Source: Mesorhizobium koreense
GTDB taxonomy: Bacteria > Pseudomonadota > Alphaproteobacteria > Rhizobiales > Rhizobiaceae
Direction: 5' to 3'
NCBI RefSeq assembly: GCF_031656215.1
Contig: NZ_CP134228.1
Location: 3,553,001-3,617,000 of the forward strand
Length of the DNA: 64,000 nt
Positions 1-9,358 of this stretch are shown here, one piece after another; the first letter of the stretch is position 1; every line of letters begins with the position of its first letter. The position numbers and the translations under genes were made by a program. Below the pieces are notes generated by a model, which ran no database searches, was not told the origin of the DNA, and was given only the letters and a program-made list of their open reading frames with translations.

Positions 1-536
1 CCAAGCTGAAGCATGGCGAGCAAGTGCGTATCTTCCGCACGATATCCGGACTGGAGAATGCCGAATTCGCGCGGCTCGGCGGCCTGCACCGCAATACCTA
101 CATCAATTCCCCCGCCCTGCTCGACGGCACGCTGCAACTGAAGTCGCGACCCGGCCTGCGCTTCGCCGGACAGATCACAGGCTGTGAGGGGTACGTCGAA
201 TCCGCTGCGATCGGGCTGATCGCGGGCCGTTTCGCCGCCGCAGAACGGCTCGGCCGGCCGGTGAATGTGCCACCACCGACAACCGCGTTCGGCGCACTTC
301 TCGGCCACATCACCGGTGGCCACATCCTTTCCGACGACGAGCCCGGAAAGCGCTCCTTCCAGCCGATGAATGTCAATTTCGGCCTGTTCCCGCACCTGGA
401 GGCGCCACGCATCGAGGGCAAGCGGCTGCGCGGCAAGGAAAAGACAACCGCCAAAAAGCGCGCGATCACCGCGCGCGCGCTCACCGATTGCCGGGCATGG
501 CTCGGCCTGCCTCTCGCGGTAGAGGCCGCCGAGTAG
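1..536 (+). CDS. trmFO: TrmFO, folate/FAD-dependent tRNA (uracil-54-C5)-methyltransferase, 3' part
   Basis: Partial gene, cut by the left edge: the frame is open from base 3 and about 177 C-terminal residues are visible. TrmFO uses methylenetetrahydrofolate and FAD to make ribothymidine at position 54 of tRNA. The visible part carries family signatures such as [11 protein letters not shown] and [14 protein letters not shown] followed by a Gly/Ala-rich helix, and the segment [10 protein letters not shown] near the C-terminus. An internal GTG at 24 is not the real start, because the reading frame continues upstream with typical TrmFO sequence ([11 protein letters not shown]). It converges on the minus-strand DUF4153 gene with no gap, so its terminator must lie in or beyond that gene. 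Confidence 0.93.
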   Translation, partial: KLKHGEQVRIFRTISGLENAEFARLGGLHRNTYINSPALLDGTLQLKSRPGLRFAGQITGCEGYVESAAIGLIAGRFAAAERLGRPVNVPPPTTAFGALLGHITGGHILSDDEPGKRSFQPMNVNFGLFPHLEAPRIEGKRLRGKEKTTAKKRAITARALTDCRAWLGLPLAVEAAE

Positions 537-2306
537 CTACTTCCACTCGGCGCTATGCAGGAAAAGCGTGCCCGTCAGCGTGCGCAGGTTCAGTTCCGGC
601 TTGAGGTCGCCATAGGCCGTTTCGGGCAGCATCATGATGGTGCGCCTGCCATCCGACAGTTTTAGCGGATGGGCTGCTTCATCACGCGAATCCACGAATT
701 CGCGAAGCGCCGCGTCGTCGAATTTGAATATGGCCGCTTCGGAACCAATGGTCACCAATACCTCGCCTCCCTGCATCGCAAAGGTGAGCGTCGCACCGTC
801 CGGCAGCTTCACCGGCGTCGGGGCGGACGGCTTGCCGAGGATGCGCAGGTTCGGGATGACGAGATCGAAGCCCTCGATCGGCATCGCTACCGGTTGATTG
901 AAGGACTTGGAGAAATAGCGGTCGTTCAGGCCACGGCGCCAACTCCGGTCCAACCCGTAAGCGTCCGCAACTTCGTTGTAGAGCGTGTCCCCGGTCTTGG
1001 ACTTGCCGTTCGCATCGACCTTCGCGATGCTTTCCGGCGCGACACGACCGACCGCATCGTGGCGCTGGAGGAAGCTGAGCGCTGCGAGCGCCTGCCGGTT
1101 GCGGCCCTCATCGACCGGCTTTATCCGCACGGCTTCCCGAAAGCGCGCTTCCTGGCTACGGACGGAGGTCAGCACCTCGCCTTGCGGGCCGAAGCTGGCA
1201 AGAAAAAGCGCGATGGTCGGCAGGCCGGCGAGGATGCGGATATCGCTCCGCATCGACCTCGGAATTTGCAGGAGAAGCGTGACGGCAACTGTCACGCCGA
1301 AAAGTCCCAGTAGATAGCGCTCAGGCGTCAACCCGTAATCCCCTACCCTCAGCCACAGCGCATAGAAGAGCAGCACAAGCGGCACCGGCAGCACGAAGGG
1401 CCACAGCCTGAGGAACAGGCGTGTCGGCGCCCGTGCCGCGCTGAGGAACGGATGGATGACGATCAGCGCCGCGAAGATCGAGAGGCCGAAAGCAAGCACC
1501 AGCCAGCCGATCTGGCCGCGCGGCACGTCGCCGGTCAGCACGATCTTCAGTGCATAGGCATGCAACACCAGCGCGTAGATCAGGATCAGCGGTGCGGCGA
1601 CGTAATCGCCGAGCGCCTTCATGCCGAGCGCCATGAATTTTTTGGCATCCGCGCCCGGCTCATCATCGAGGTTGGCAGGAATCCGACCGAGGCCGAACAG
1701 AGGCGCTGCCAGCAGGCCGGTTACCGCCCAGACATGCTCATAGGCGTTGTGCGGCACGTCGATGCCGAACAGGTAGGTGAGGCTGGCGAGGATCGCCGAA
1801 ATGCCGCCCGCGAACAGGAACAGCGCCAGAAGCGAAACCAGCGCCGCGAAGGCGAAGCGCACCATGAAAAGCCAGAAGGCGCCGGCACTGCGACCGCCGA
1901 GCGCCGGCGCGACCAGCATCAATCCGCAAAGAGCGGCCGCGTAGGACCAATGCTCGACGCCCGAAAGATGATCCCACCAGCTTATGGCGAAAGCAGCAAG
2001 CCCGGCCAGGAGTGCCGCGCCGTGGCGAAGCAGTGATGGCGTACTGCGCGCTTCAAGGATGATGCAGGCCGCAAGCGATGCGGAAGCGGCCGCGAAGAGC
2101 GGCAGCATCAGATCATCGTCGCCACCCCAGAAGCCCCTTATATCGGTGATGAGCAGGTTAGCGTTGACGGCAAGCAGGAAAAGTGTGGCGGCGGTGACCG
2201 GAAAGCGCAGCACCGCATCGCGCGCGCCCTCCACCATTTCGACTGCAACGGCCCGCCAGCCGACAAGGCGGGAATCGTCGGAAGCAGCGGACGAAGTCTC
2301 GTTCAT
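537..2306 (-). CDS. DUF4153 family integral membrane protein
   Basis: A 589-residue membrane protein matching the DUF4153 family, whose function is unknown. Roughly the first 390 residues are hydrophobic with about ten membrane segments; the rest is a soluble C-terminal domain of about 200 residues with a run of short beta-like stretches. I place the start at the ATG ending at 2306, which has GAGG about ten bases upstream. An in-frame TTG 30 bases earlier has no comparable site. It is separated from the next minus-strand gene by about 80 bp and its stop abuts the convergent trmFO stop. Family membership is from the length, the layout and the FGPQGEV/SVRSQ-type junction; I cannot assign a substrate or reaction. 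Confidence 0.8.
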   Translation of the reverse strand: MNETSSAASDDSRLVGWRAVAVEMVEGARDAVLRFPVTAATLFLLAVNANLLITDIRGFWGGDDDLMLPLFAAASASLAACIILEARSTPSLLRHGAALLAGLAAFAISWWDHLSGVEHWSYAAALCGLMLVAPALGGRSAGAFWLFMVRFAFAALVSLLALFLFAGGISAILASLTYLFGIDVPHNAYEHVWAVTGLLAAPLFGLGRIPANLDDEPGADAKKFMALGMKALGDYVAAPLILIYALVLHAYALKIVLTGDVPRGQIGWLVLAFGLSIFAALIVIHPFLSAARAPTRLFLRLWPFVLPVPLVLLFYALWLRVGDYGLTPERYLLGLFGVTVAVTLLLQIPRSMRSDIRILAGLPTIALFLASFGPQGEVLTSVRSQEARFREAVRIKPVDEGRNRQALAALSFLQRHDAVGRVAPESIAKVDANGKSKTGDTLYNEVADAYGLDRSWRRGLNDRYFSKSFNQPVAMPIEGFDLVIPNLRILGKPSAPTPVKLPDGATLTFAMQGGEVLVTIGSEAAIFKFDDAALREFVDSRDEAAHPLKLSDGRRTIMMLPETAYGDLKPELNLRTLTGTLFLHSAEWK

Positions 2307-2386
2307 CTGCCCATATCCTCGAATCGGCGCCCCCAATCCGGTGCCCGAACGACACTTATGCGTTCAAGCAGCCCGAGTGAACCCTG

Positions 2387-3226
2387 CTACCGCCAACCGA
2401 AGAAAGCTCGCCGTGCCATGATCAGATGGCGCCTTAGAGGCGAGATGCCGTGAATATGCCTGAACGGATCGGCGGATGTCGTTGATAGAAGGGAGAGATA
2501 AGCATTCGCCATGGCGGCCGGCAGATAGGCAGGACGTAGCGCAACCGGCATATCGCGCGCGCCTTCCTCGAATTGTGCAAGATGCTCACGGGCGAGTGCA
2601 ACCATCGCGGCAACGGCTCTTTTTCCCGCCGCTCCACCTTTCTCAGCAACGAACTCCTCCGGCGAAGTACCGGCCGCCGACAGAACATCGCGCGGAACAT
2701 AGCATTGGCCGCGTGCTAGGTGGATCGGCAATGAGCGGAGAAGCCCGGCAATCGCCTGCGCGCAACCGGCATGACCGGCAAGATCGGCCGTTGCCAGGGC
2801 GGCATCCCGGTCGAGCACCAGCCCGGCAAGCTGGATGAGCGCCGAGGCGGTCTCGCCGCAATAGCCCTCCAGATCGGTGCGCGAAGGCATCGGGTCATCG
2901 TAGAGATCGAAAAGCCGCGCTTCGATCATGTTGTCGAACGCGGCGGGCGGCAATTCGTATTCGCGGGTCGTCGCGATCAGCGCCTCGGCGACCGGATTGC
3001 AGACCGCCGGCGCTTCGCCGAGGATCGTGTCGCGCCACCATTGCAACCTTATCTCGCCGGGCATCGGCTCGTGGATCAGGTCGCGGACCCGCGCGATCTC
3101 GATGTTGAAGGCATACAGCGCGAAGAGCCCCGGCCGTTTTGCTTCAGGCGCGAAGAGAACGGAAAGATAGCGGTCGCGGTCCCCTTCCCGGACGATCCTG
3201 ACGGTCTCTTCCGCAATTCCCGCCAT
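2387..3226 (-). CDS. Squalene/phytoene-synthase-like protein (NDUFAF6-like, probably non-enzymatic)
   Basis: A 279-residue trans-isoprenyl-synthase fold protein. The family signature GYCGETASA is present at residues 121-129. The aspartate-rich metal-binding motifs of true head-to-head synthases are missing: where a DxxxD helix is expected (about 158-167) the sequence reads AIAGLLRSLP, and the first motif is reduced to ARVRDLIHE. This fits the COG1562 branch that includes the mitochondrial complex I assembly factor NDUFAF6 better than a carotenoid or hopanoid enzyme. It follows the Mth938-domain gene by 11 bp, in the secDF operon. Mth938 proteins are relatives of NDUFAF3, another complex I assembly factor, so a shared role in respiratory-complex biogenesis is plausible but inferred. 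Automated annotation would probably call it phytoene synthase. Confidence 0.85.
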   Translation of the reverse strand: MAGIAEETVRIVREGDRDRYLSVLFAPEAKRPGLFALYAFNIEIARVRDLIHEPMPGEIRLQWWRDTILGEAPAVCNPVAEALIATTREYELPPAAFDNMIEARLFDLYDDPMPSRTDLEGYCGETASALIQLAGLVLDRDAALATADLAGHAGCAQAIAGLLRSLPIHLARGQCYVPRDVLSAAGTSPEEFVAEKGGAAGKRAVAAMVALAREHLAQFEEGARDMPVALRPAYLPAAMANAYLSLLSTTSADPFRHIHGISPLRRHLIMARRAFFGWR

Positions 3227-3237
3227 CTCGTATGCGG

Positions 3238-3624
3238 TCAGCCCACCGCAATAAAGGCCGCGGCGACCGCCCGATCCTCGGCAAGCAGCACATTATAGGT
3301 GCGCACCGCGGCGCCGGTGCCCATCGGATCGGCGGATATGCCATTCGCGCGCAACACGGCGCGTATTTCGGCCGGCAGCGGCTTCAAATCCACACCCGTG
3401 CCGACGAGCAGAATTTCGATTTCTCCCGCCTCGGCGACGACCGCCTCGAAATCGTCAGGCACAAGCCTTGCCGGATCCACCGGCTTCCATCCGTGGATGC
3501 CGGAAGGCAGGCAGAGTATCGAGCCGCGATGCGACATATCGGCAAAGCGGAAGCCGCCATTGCCATAAGCTTCTATCGGAGCGCGGCCCGGGAAATGCGC
3601 ATCGTGAATCTCGATGCCACTCAT
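3238..3624 (-). CDS. Mth938-domain protein (NDUFAF3-like)
   Basis: A 128-residue cytosolic protein of the Mth938/DUF498 family, homologous to mitochondrial NDUFAF3. The conserved core is visible: a Gly/Phe-rich N-terminal segment (YGNGGFRFADMSHRGS), then EILLVGTGVDLKPLP and the helix that carries ISADPMGTGAAVRTYNVL. The ATG at 3624-3622 overlaps the SecDF stop as ATGA, a strong sign of translational coupling. The longer open frame upstream is only a shadow of secDF. The biochemical function in bacteria is not established; the link with SecDF suggests membrane-protein or respiratory-complex assembly. Confidence 0.9.
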   Translation of the reverse strand: MSGIEIHDAHFPGRAPIEAYGNGGFRFADMSHRGSILCLPSGIHGWKPVDPARLVPDDFEAVVAEAGEIEILLVGTGVDLKPLPAEIRAVLRANGISADPMGTGAAVRTYNVLLAEDRAVAAAFIAVG

Positions 3625-6188
3625 TTTGAGGGAAGCTGTTGCGCTCCCCCTTTGGCGGGAGCCTCCGCCACCTCGTCGGGCACCGCTGTCCAGGTCGGCC
3701 GCAGATGGAAGACGATCAGGATCGGCGCCGCGATGAAGATCGAGGAGAAGGTGCCGATGAAGACGCCGAAAAGCATCGATGCGACGAAGGAGCGGATGAC
3801 CTCGCCGCCGAACAGGTAAAGGGCAAGCAAGGCAAGGAAGGTCGTGACCGACGTCATCGTCGTGCGCGCCAGCATCTCGTTGTCTGAGAGGTCGAGCAAT
3901 TGCCCGAGCGGCATCTTCTTGAAGCGTCGCAGATTTTCCCGAACCCGGTCGTAGATGACGACCGTATCGTTCAGCGAATAACCGACGATGGTCAGGATCG
4001 CGGCAACCGTCGACAGGTCGAATTCGAGTTGCGTGACGACAAGGAATCCGAGCGTCAAGGTGATATCGTTGATCGTCGCGATGATCGCGCCAATGGCGAA
4101 TTGCCACTCGAAGCGGACCCAAACATAGACGAGGATCGCACCCAACGCCGCCAGAATGCCGAGGACGGCGCCCTTGGCCAATTCGCTGGAGACGGTCGGC
4201 CCCACCAGTTCGGTGCGCCTTATCGTATAGTTTGAAGACAGTGCCTGCTGCGCCTTCTGGACAGTCACGCTGCCAGCGGCATCGTTGGGGTCCGCGCCGA
4301 TACGGATCAGCGCGTCGCTCTTGTCGCCGAATCCCTGGACCTGGATCTCCTTGATGCCGGCTTCTATCAGTTTCTGCCTTATATCGCCGACATCGGCCTG
4401 CCCGGCCTTGGCCCGCACCTCCACGATCGTACCGCCGGTGAAGTCGATGCCGAAATTCAGCCCTTTGGTGAACAATAGCCCGACGGATGCCACGCACAGG
4501 CAAAGCGACAGTACGAAGACCTGCAGGCGCACTTTCATGAACGGGATGCGCGTCACCTCCGGCACCAGCCGGAAATAGCCCTTCGGCAATTGTTTCGGAC
4601 GGGAGCGGCGGTACCAGGCGGCGACCACCCAGCGCGTGAAGGTAAAGGCGGTGAACAGCGTCGTCAGGATACCGATGGCGAGCGTGACCGCGAAGCCGCG
4701 CACCGGACCCGACCCCAGGAAGAACAGGACTACCGCCGCGATAAGCGTGGTGATGTTGGAATCCACGATCGTCGCCAATGCGCGCCCAAACCCGAGGTCG
4801 AGGGTCTGGATCATCGATCGGCCGTTTCGCTGTTCCTCGCGCATACGCTCGTAGATCAGCACGTTTGAATCCACTGCCATACCGACCGTGAGCACGATGC
4901 CGGCGATGCCTGGAAGCGTAAGCGTGGCGCCCAGAAGCGACAGCGCCGCCACGATCATGGCCAGGTTCACCAGGAGCGCGAAATTGGCGATCCAGCCGAG
5001 GAGCCCGTAGGCGCCGATCATGAAAACGACGACAAGGATCGACCCAATCACGGCCGACATCTTGCCGGCATTGATGGAATCCTGGCCAAGACCTGGGCCG
5101 ACCGTCCGCTCCTCGACAATGGTCAGATTGGCCGGCAGCGCGCCCGCACGCAGCAGGACAGCGAGATCGTTGGCGCTCTGCACGGTGAAATTACCGGAAA
5201 TCTGACCCGTACCGCCGAGGATCGGCTCGCGGATCACCGGCGCCGATATCACCTTGTTGTCGAGGATGATCGCAAAGAGCTTGCCGACATTCTGTTGGCT
5301 GGCAATACCGAAACGGGTCGCGCCCTTATTGTCGAAACGGAAGGAGACGATCGGCTCGCCGGTGCGCTGGTCGAAGCCGGATTGCGCGTCGACCAGATCC
5401 TCGCCCGACACGATGACCCGGTTCTCGATCAGGTACGGCACCGGCGGATTGTCGGTCGAATACATGATCGTATCGCTGGCCGGGGCTCGCCCCGACTTGA
5501 CGGCATCCTCGACCGAATTCGACTGGTCGACCATCTGGAAGGTGAGCTTGGCGGTCTTGCCGAGGATTTCCTTCAGCCGCTGCGGGTCCTGGAGGCCCGG
5601 CACCTGGACAAGGATACGATCGGTGCCTTGGCGCTGGATGATCGGCTCGGTAGTGCCCAGTTCGTTGACGCGGCGGCTGACCACCTCGATCGACTTGGTC
5701 AGCGCCGAAGAGACGCGGTAGTTGATGCCTTCGTCGGTCAGCGTGAAGCGAAGCAGCCCCGGTTCGGGCTCCTCAAGCGTCGTCTCTGTCAGCGAGCCGC
5801 CGCCGAAGAGACCGGACTGGACCGGATTGGTGAGATCCACCAGCGCCTTCTTGGCCGCATCGACCTGCGATTTGTCGCGGATGCGCACCTGCACCGTCTT
5901 GCCCGAGCCGCTAAGGCCGGTATAGCCGACACGAGCATCGCGCAACTTGCTTCTGATCTCGTCGCGTATCGCCGCCACCCGCTCGTCGACCAGGCTCTTG
6001 CGATCGAGTTGGAGAAGAATGTGCGAACCGCCCTGGAGGTCCAGGCCGAGCGTCATCTGCGTCTTCGGCAGCCAGTCGGGAAGCTTCTCCAGCGTCGCCT
6101 TGGGAAAAAGGTTCGGCGCCGCAAAAATCACGCTGGCCAGGACGGAAAGCCAGATCAGAACCGTCTTCCAGCGTGAGAAATAAAGCAT
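3621..6188 (-). CDS. secDF: SecDF, fused protein-export membrane subunits SecD and SecF
   Basis: An 855-residue fusion of SecD and SecF, the proton-driven RND-type subunits that assist SecYEG translocation from the periplasmic side. The SecD half starts with a membrane segment (about residues 8-25) and the signature GLDLQGGSHILLQLD at 48-62. A large periplasmic domain follows, then a bundle of membrane segments containing the GxAVDSNVLIYERMREE region. The SecF half begins after residue 540 with its own first membrane segment and the signature GIDFTGGTIVEVRA, and ends with a second bundle containing YSLNDTVVIYDRVREN. The fusion is common in alphaproteobacteria. yajC lies 51 bp upstream, and the stop overlaps the next gene by four bases. 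Confidence 0.97.
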   Translation of the reverse strand: MLYFSRWKTVLIWLSVLASVIFAAPNLFPKATLEKLPDWLPKTQMTLGLDLQGGSHILLQLDRKSLVDERVAAIRDEIRSKLRDARVGYTGLSGSGKTVQVRIRDKSQVDAAKKALVDLTNPVQSGLFGGGSLTETTLEEPEPGLLRFTLTDEGINYRVSSALTKSIEVVSRRVNELGTTEPIIQRQGTDRILVQVPGLQDPQRLKEILGKTAKLTFQMVDQSNSVEDAVKSGRAPASDTIMYSTDNPPVPYLIENRVIVSGEDLVDAQSGFDQRTGEPIVSFRFDNKGATRFGIASQQNVGKLFAIILDNKVISAPVIREPILGGTGQISGNFTVQSANDLAVLLRAGALPANLTIVEERTVGPGLGQDSINAGKMSAVIGSILVVVFMIGAYGLLGWIANFALLVNLAMIVAALSLLGATLTLPGIAGIVLTVGMAVDSNVLIYERMREEQRNGRSMIQTLDLGFGRALATIVDSNITTLIAAVVLFFLGSGPVRGFAVTLAIGILTTLFTAFTFTRWVVAAWYRRSRPKQLPKGYFRLVPEVTRIPFMKVRLQVFVLSLCLCVASVGLLFTKGLNFGIDFTGGTIVEVRAKAGQADVGDIRQKLIEAGIKEIQVQGFGDKSDALIRIGADPNDAAGSVTVQKAQQALSSNYTIRRTELVGPTVSSELAKGAVLGILAALGAILVYVWVRFEWQFAIGAIIATINDITLTLGFLVVTQLEFDLSTVAAILTIVGYSLNDTVVIYDRVRENLRRFKKMPLGQLLDLSDNEMLARTTMTSVTTFLALLALYLFGGEVIRSFVASMLFGVFIGTFSSIFIAAPILIVFHLRPTWTAVPDEVAEAPAKGGAQQLPSK

Positions 6189-6239
6189 TGCGTTTTGTTA
6201 TCCGTCGAGGAATTCCGGGCAATACCGCCCCGAAAATGG

Positions 6240-6581
6240 TTATTTCTTGGCGTTCTGATTGGCCACCGGCTCACCGCGCACGCGCACTTCCGCAATAGTC
6301 GAACGCACCGCGGTGACCTTGGTGCCGCCGCCGAGATCGATTTCGACCTCGTTGTCGTCGGTCACCTTCGTCACCTTGCCGACGAGGCCGCCGCCGGTGA
6401 CCACCGTATCGCCGCGCCTCAGCGCCGAAAGCATCTCGTTGCGCTTCTTCAACTGCTGGCGCTGCGGGCGAATGATCAGGAAATACATGATCACGAAGAT
6501 CAGGATGAAAGGCAGGACGCTGATCAGCATGTCCGGGGTGCCGCCCGTGGCCGTCTGTGCGTATGCGGGTGTCACGAACAT
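6240..6581 (-). CDS. yajC: YajC, Sec translocase accessory subunit
   Basis: A 113-residue single-pass membrane protein of the SecDF-YajC complex. It has a short N-terminal segment, a membrane helix at about residues 18-36 (LISVLPFILIFVIMYFLIIR), then the conserved RPQRQQLKKR basic stretch and a soluble beta domain with GDTVVTGGGLVGKVTKV. It is the first gene of the minus-strand yajC-secDF-Mth938-synthase-like run. The promoter must lie in the roughly 155 bp between it and the divergent DUF815 gene. Confidence 0.96.
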   Translation of the reverse strand: MFVTPAYAQTATGGTPDMLISVLPFILIFVIMYFLIIRPQRQQLKKRNEMLSALRRGDTVVTGGGLVGKVTKVTDDNEVEIDLGGGTKVTAVRSTIAEVRVRGEPVANQNAKK

Positions 6582-6737
6582 CCAAATCTCCTGAAAATGG
6601 CCGAAGCCGGAAAGTGGCCCGAATATAAGTATTGCGGAGCGTTTGCAACCACGCCTTTGCCGCAGCCACCCGCTTTTCCCTGCGAAAGACGCGTGTTACA
6701 GGCTCAGCGCCATCTTACCAGAACATGCGAACGAAAA

Positions 6738-7616
6738 ATGCCGGACACGACCGCCGATTTGCTTGCCGAAAAGATCGATCTTCTCATAAGGGCCGTAGAG
6801 CGCCTGGCGCCGCCGGCCGTGCCTCGGACGGACCTTTCGGCGGCCGACTGCTTTGTATGGGAGGCCGATCCCGGTTACCTGGAACCGGTCGAGAAGGTCA
6901 ACAGGGTGGATATCGATCTCATCCGCGGCGTGGACCGGGTCCGCGATATCCTCTTCGACAATACGGAGCGGTTCACGGCCGGGCTGCCGGCGAACAACGC
7001 GCTTCTGTGGGGTGCGCGCGGCATGGGCAAGTCGTCGCTGGTCAAGGCCGTTCATGCCTCGATCAACGAGGCGCGCAAATCGGGCGAGCCGCCGCTCAAG
7101 CTCATCGAGATCCACCGCGAGGACATCGACACGCTGCCGGCGCTGCTGGCTATCCTCAAGAAGGCGCCCTTCCGCTTTATCCTGTTTTGCGATGATCTTT
7201 CCTTCGATCATGACGACACATCCTACAAATCGCTGAAGGCAGCGCTCGAAGGCGGTGTGGAAGGCAGGCCGACCAACGTCATCTTCTACGCGACATCGAA
7301 CCGGCGGCACCTCTTGCCGCGCGACATGATCGACAATGAGCGCTCCACCGCGATCAACCCCTCGGAGGCCGTCGAGGAGAAGGTCTCCCTGTCCGACCGC
7401 TTCGGCCTGTGGCTCGGCTTCCACAAATGCTCGCAGGACGAATATCTCGAGATGATCCGGGGCTATGTCGAGCACCACAAGCTTGCGATCGACCCGGAGG
7501 AGCTGCGTGCCTCGGCGCTCGAATGGGCGACGACGCGCGGCAGCCGGTCGGGGCGCGTCGCCTGGCAGTTCGTGCAGGACCTCGCCGGACGGCTCGGCCA
7601 GAAGCTGGACGGTTGA
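6738..7616 (+). CDS. DUF815 family AAA+ ATPase
   Basis: A 292-residue P-loop ATPase of the DUF815 family (COG2607), of unknown cellular role. Walker A is GARGMGKSS at about 92-100, Walker B is FILFCDDLSF at about 147-156, and a sensor-1-like ATSNRRHLLP follows. The C-terminal part has the helical lid typical of AAA+ proteins. I start at the ATG at 6738; an open frame continues upstream through the yajC promoter region but has no homology. It is divergent from yajC and converges on the NlpD-like gene, with hairpins between their stops. Confidence 0.9.
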   Translation: MPDTTADLLAEKIDLLIRAVERLAPPAVPRTDLSAADCFVWEADPGYLEPVEKVNRVDIDLIRGVDRVRDILFDNTERFTAGLPANNALLWGARGMGKSSLVKAVHASINEARKSGEPPLKLIEIHREDIDTLPALLAILKKAPFRFILFCDDLSFDHDDTSYKSLKAALEGGVEGRPTNVIFYATSNRRHLLPRDMIDNERSTAINPSEAVEEKVSLSDRFGLWLGFHKCSQDEYLEMIRGYVEHHKLAIDPEELRASALEWATTRGSRSGRVAWQFVQDLAGRLGQKLDG

Positions 7617-7628
7617 CGAACGAAAAGA

Positions 7629-7686
7629 CCCGCCCTCTTCGAGGACGGGCATAGGCTTCGGGCCGGCCGGAGGTCTGACCGGCCCG
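7629..7686. terminator. Two hairpins between convergent genes
   Basis: Hairpin 1 (7629-7649) is a 9-bp stem with one mismatch around TTC. Hairpin 2 (7659-7686) is a perfect 8-bp stem, CGGGCCGG pairing with CCGGCCCG, with a 12-base loop. Both lie between the stops of the DUF815 gene and the NlpD-like gene, so they could stop transcription from either side. Neither is followed by a clear T-run, so intrinsic termination is not certain. Confidence 0.4.
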
Positions 7687-7702
7687 ATAATGCTCTTCCT
7701 GG

Positions 7703-9241
7703 CTATTCGAGATATTTGCGCGGATCGACGGGGGCCGAATTCTTGCGGACCTCGAAATGCAGCCTCGGCGAGTCGGCCTTGCCGCTCATGCCCGACAGTG
7801 CGATCTCCTGGCCGCGCCGGACCTTGTCGCCGCGTGAGACTTCCAGGCTCTTGGCGTGGCCGTAGACGGTCACCAGCCCGTCTTCGTGGCGGACGAGGAC
7901 CGTGTTGCCAAATTCCTTGAGACCGTTGCCGGCATAGATGACGACGCCGTTCTCCGCCGCCTTCACCGGCGTGCCCTCCGGAACCGCGATGTCGATGCCG
8001 TCGCCGTCCGAGCCGCCACCGCTGCCGAAGGCGGAGATCACGCGGCCGCGCACCGGCCAGCGCATCTTGCCGATCCCCGTCGCATCGGGCGCGGCAGCCT
8101 TGTCGTCCTGTTCGACCGCGGCGATCTGCTTGTCCGCCTTACGAGGCGGCGTATAGCCAGCCGGCTTCGCCTCTTCGGACGCGGCCGCGCTCGCTTTCTG
8201 CGCCGGCGGCGTCGTGCCGGTCTTCACCGGATCGACCTTCGCCGGTTCGGCCTGCGCCACCTTCGCGCCGCCGTCGGCCGAGGGAATGGTCAGGGTCTGC
8301 CCAACCCGCAACGTCGAACTGCTCAGCCGGTTTGCTTCCTTGATATCGGCCACGCCGACACCGGTCTTTTTCGAGATCGCGTAAAGCGAATCGCCCGACT
8401 GGACCGTGTATTTGCCGGCCTGGATATGCGCCGATGCCACGGTCCTGACGGTGTTCGTCGAAGTCTGGGATGAACTCGCCGTGCCGCGATCTTCCTTGAC
8501 GCGCGGCTGCTGCGGCAGAACGGCGACCCTCTCCGGCACGCGCGAGGATTTCGGCGTATCCTGAACCGGCCGCGCATCGGCGACGCGGCCCGCGCCGCCC
8601 TGATGATAGGTGGGGATAATGATCTTCTGGCCGGACTGCAGCGCCCTTGCGGAATCCATGCCGTTCGCGGCCATGATCTCCTTTGCCGGGACTCCGAAGC
8701 GTCGCGACAAGCTGTAGACCGTATCGCCCGCATTCGCGGTGATCTCGGTACCCCCTGCCCGCGACCAGCTTCCGGCGCCGCTGCCGTGCTTCCGAACCGG
8801 AGCCGCATCGTCGCGCCGGTTTTCTTCGATCGCTCGTGGCATGGTCCGCGAGGCGGGAGGCTCGTAACTCGCGACCTGGCGCGAGCCGATCCCGCCGTTC
8901 GGAGCCGGACGGACAGGCTCGGACGAAGCGACCGGCGGCAGGCTCGATCCGGTAACAGGCGAGAGGTTCGAGCCGGACACGGTACCCATGCCCGAATGAC
9001 CGGGAACGGTACCGGTCGGCATGGGATCGACGCTCCTGCTCGAGGCCATCGTATCGCCGGGGAAAGGCTGGTTGGCCGGCGGCCGAACGACAGTGTCGCC
9101 ACGGTAGGTCGAGCCGGTGAAGAGGGAGTCGGAGAAGCGCGCAGTGTCGGAACTGCAGCCCGACGCCAAGCCGCCAATGAGAACAACAGCGGCGCTCAGC
9201 GCCAACCTGCGTTCGATGGTACCCAGAACCCGATAACGCAT
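7703..9241 (-). CDS. NlpD-like lipoprotein: two LysM repeats plus degenerate LytM (M23) domain
   Basis: A 512-residue envelope lipoprotein. The N-terminus has a hydrophobic stretch ending in a lipobox-like ASGC. Two LysM peptidoglycan-binding repeats follow (GDTVYSLSRRFGVPAKEI and SGDSLYAISKKTGVGVADI), and the C-terminus is an M23/LytM domain (GDGIDIAVPEGTPVKAA to the end). Metal ligands of active M23 peptidases are missing: the residue before GIDI is not His, and the HxH motif reads PRLHFE. As in E. coli NlpD, this points to an amidase activator in cell division rather than a hydrolase. It lies beside surE-pcm, as nlpD does in many proteobacteria. The ATG ending at 9241 is preferred over an upstream TTG at 9259. 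The middle is Pro/Ala/Lys-rich and low in complexity. Confidence 0.9.
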   Translation of the reverse strand: MRYRVLGTIERRLALSAAVVLIGGLASGCSSDTARFSDSLFTGSTYRGDTVVRPPANQPFPGDTMASSRSVDPMPTGTVPGHSGMGTVSGSNLSPVTGSSLPPVASSEPVRPAPNGGIGSRQVASYEPPASRTMPRAIEENRRDDAAPVRKHGSGAGSWSRAGGTEITANAGDTVYSLSRRFGVPAKEIMAANGMDSARALQSGQKIIIPTYHQGGAGRVADARPVQDTPKSSRVPERVAVLPQQPRVKEDRGTASSSQTSTNTVRTVASAHIQAGKYTVQSGDSLYAISKKTGVGVADIKEANRLSSSTLRVGQTLTIPSADGGAKVAQAEPAKVDPVKTGTTPPAQKASAAASEEAKPAGYTPPRKADKQIAAVEQDDKAAAPDATGIGKMRWPVRGRVISAFGSGGGSDGDGIDIAVPEGTPVKAAENGVVIYAGNGLKEFGNTVLVRHEDGLVTVYGHAKSLEVSRGDKVRRGQEIALSGMSGKADSPRLHFEVRKNSAPVDPRKYLE

Positions 9242-9358
9242 CGCTTTACCCGCACACAAGACAACTGCATGGAATTAAAGCGCGTTAATGTTACCGGTCG
9301 GTTAAACGGTTAAAGAAAGAGGCAAATTCTCCTAAAATCCGCCAAATAGCCGTCGCAA

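Noticed and set aside
2387-3226. Phytoene or squalene synthase
   Set aside because: The aspartate-rich motifs needed for metal and diphosphate binding are not present, and no isoprenoid genes are nearby.
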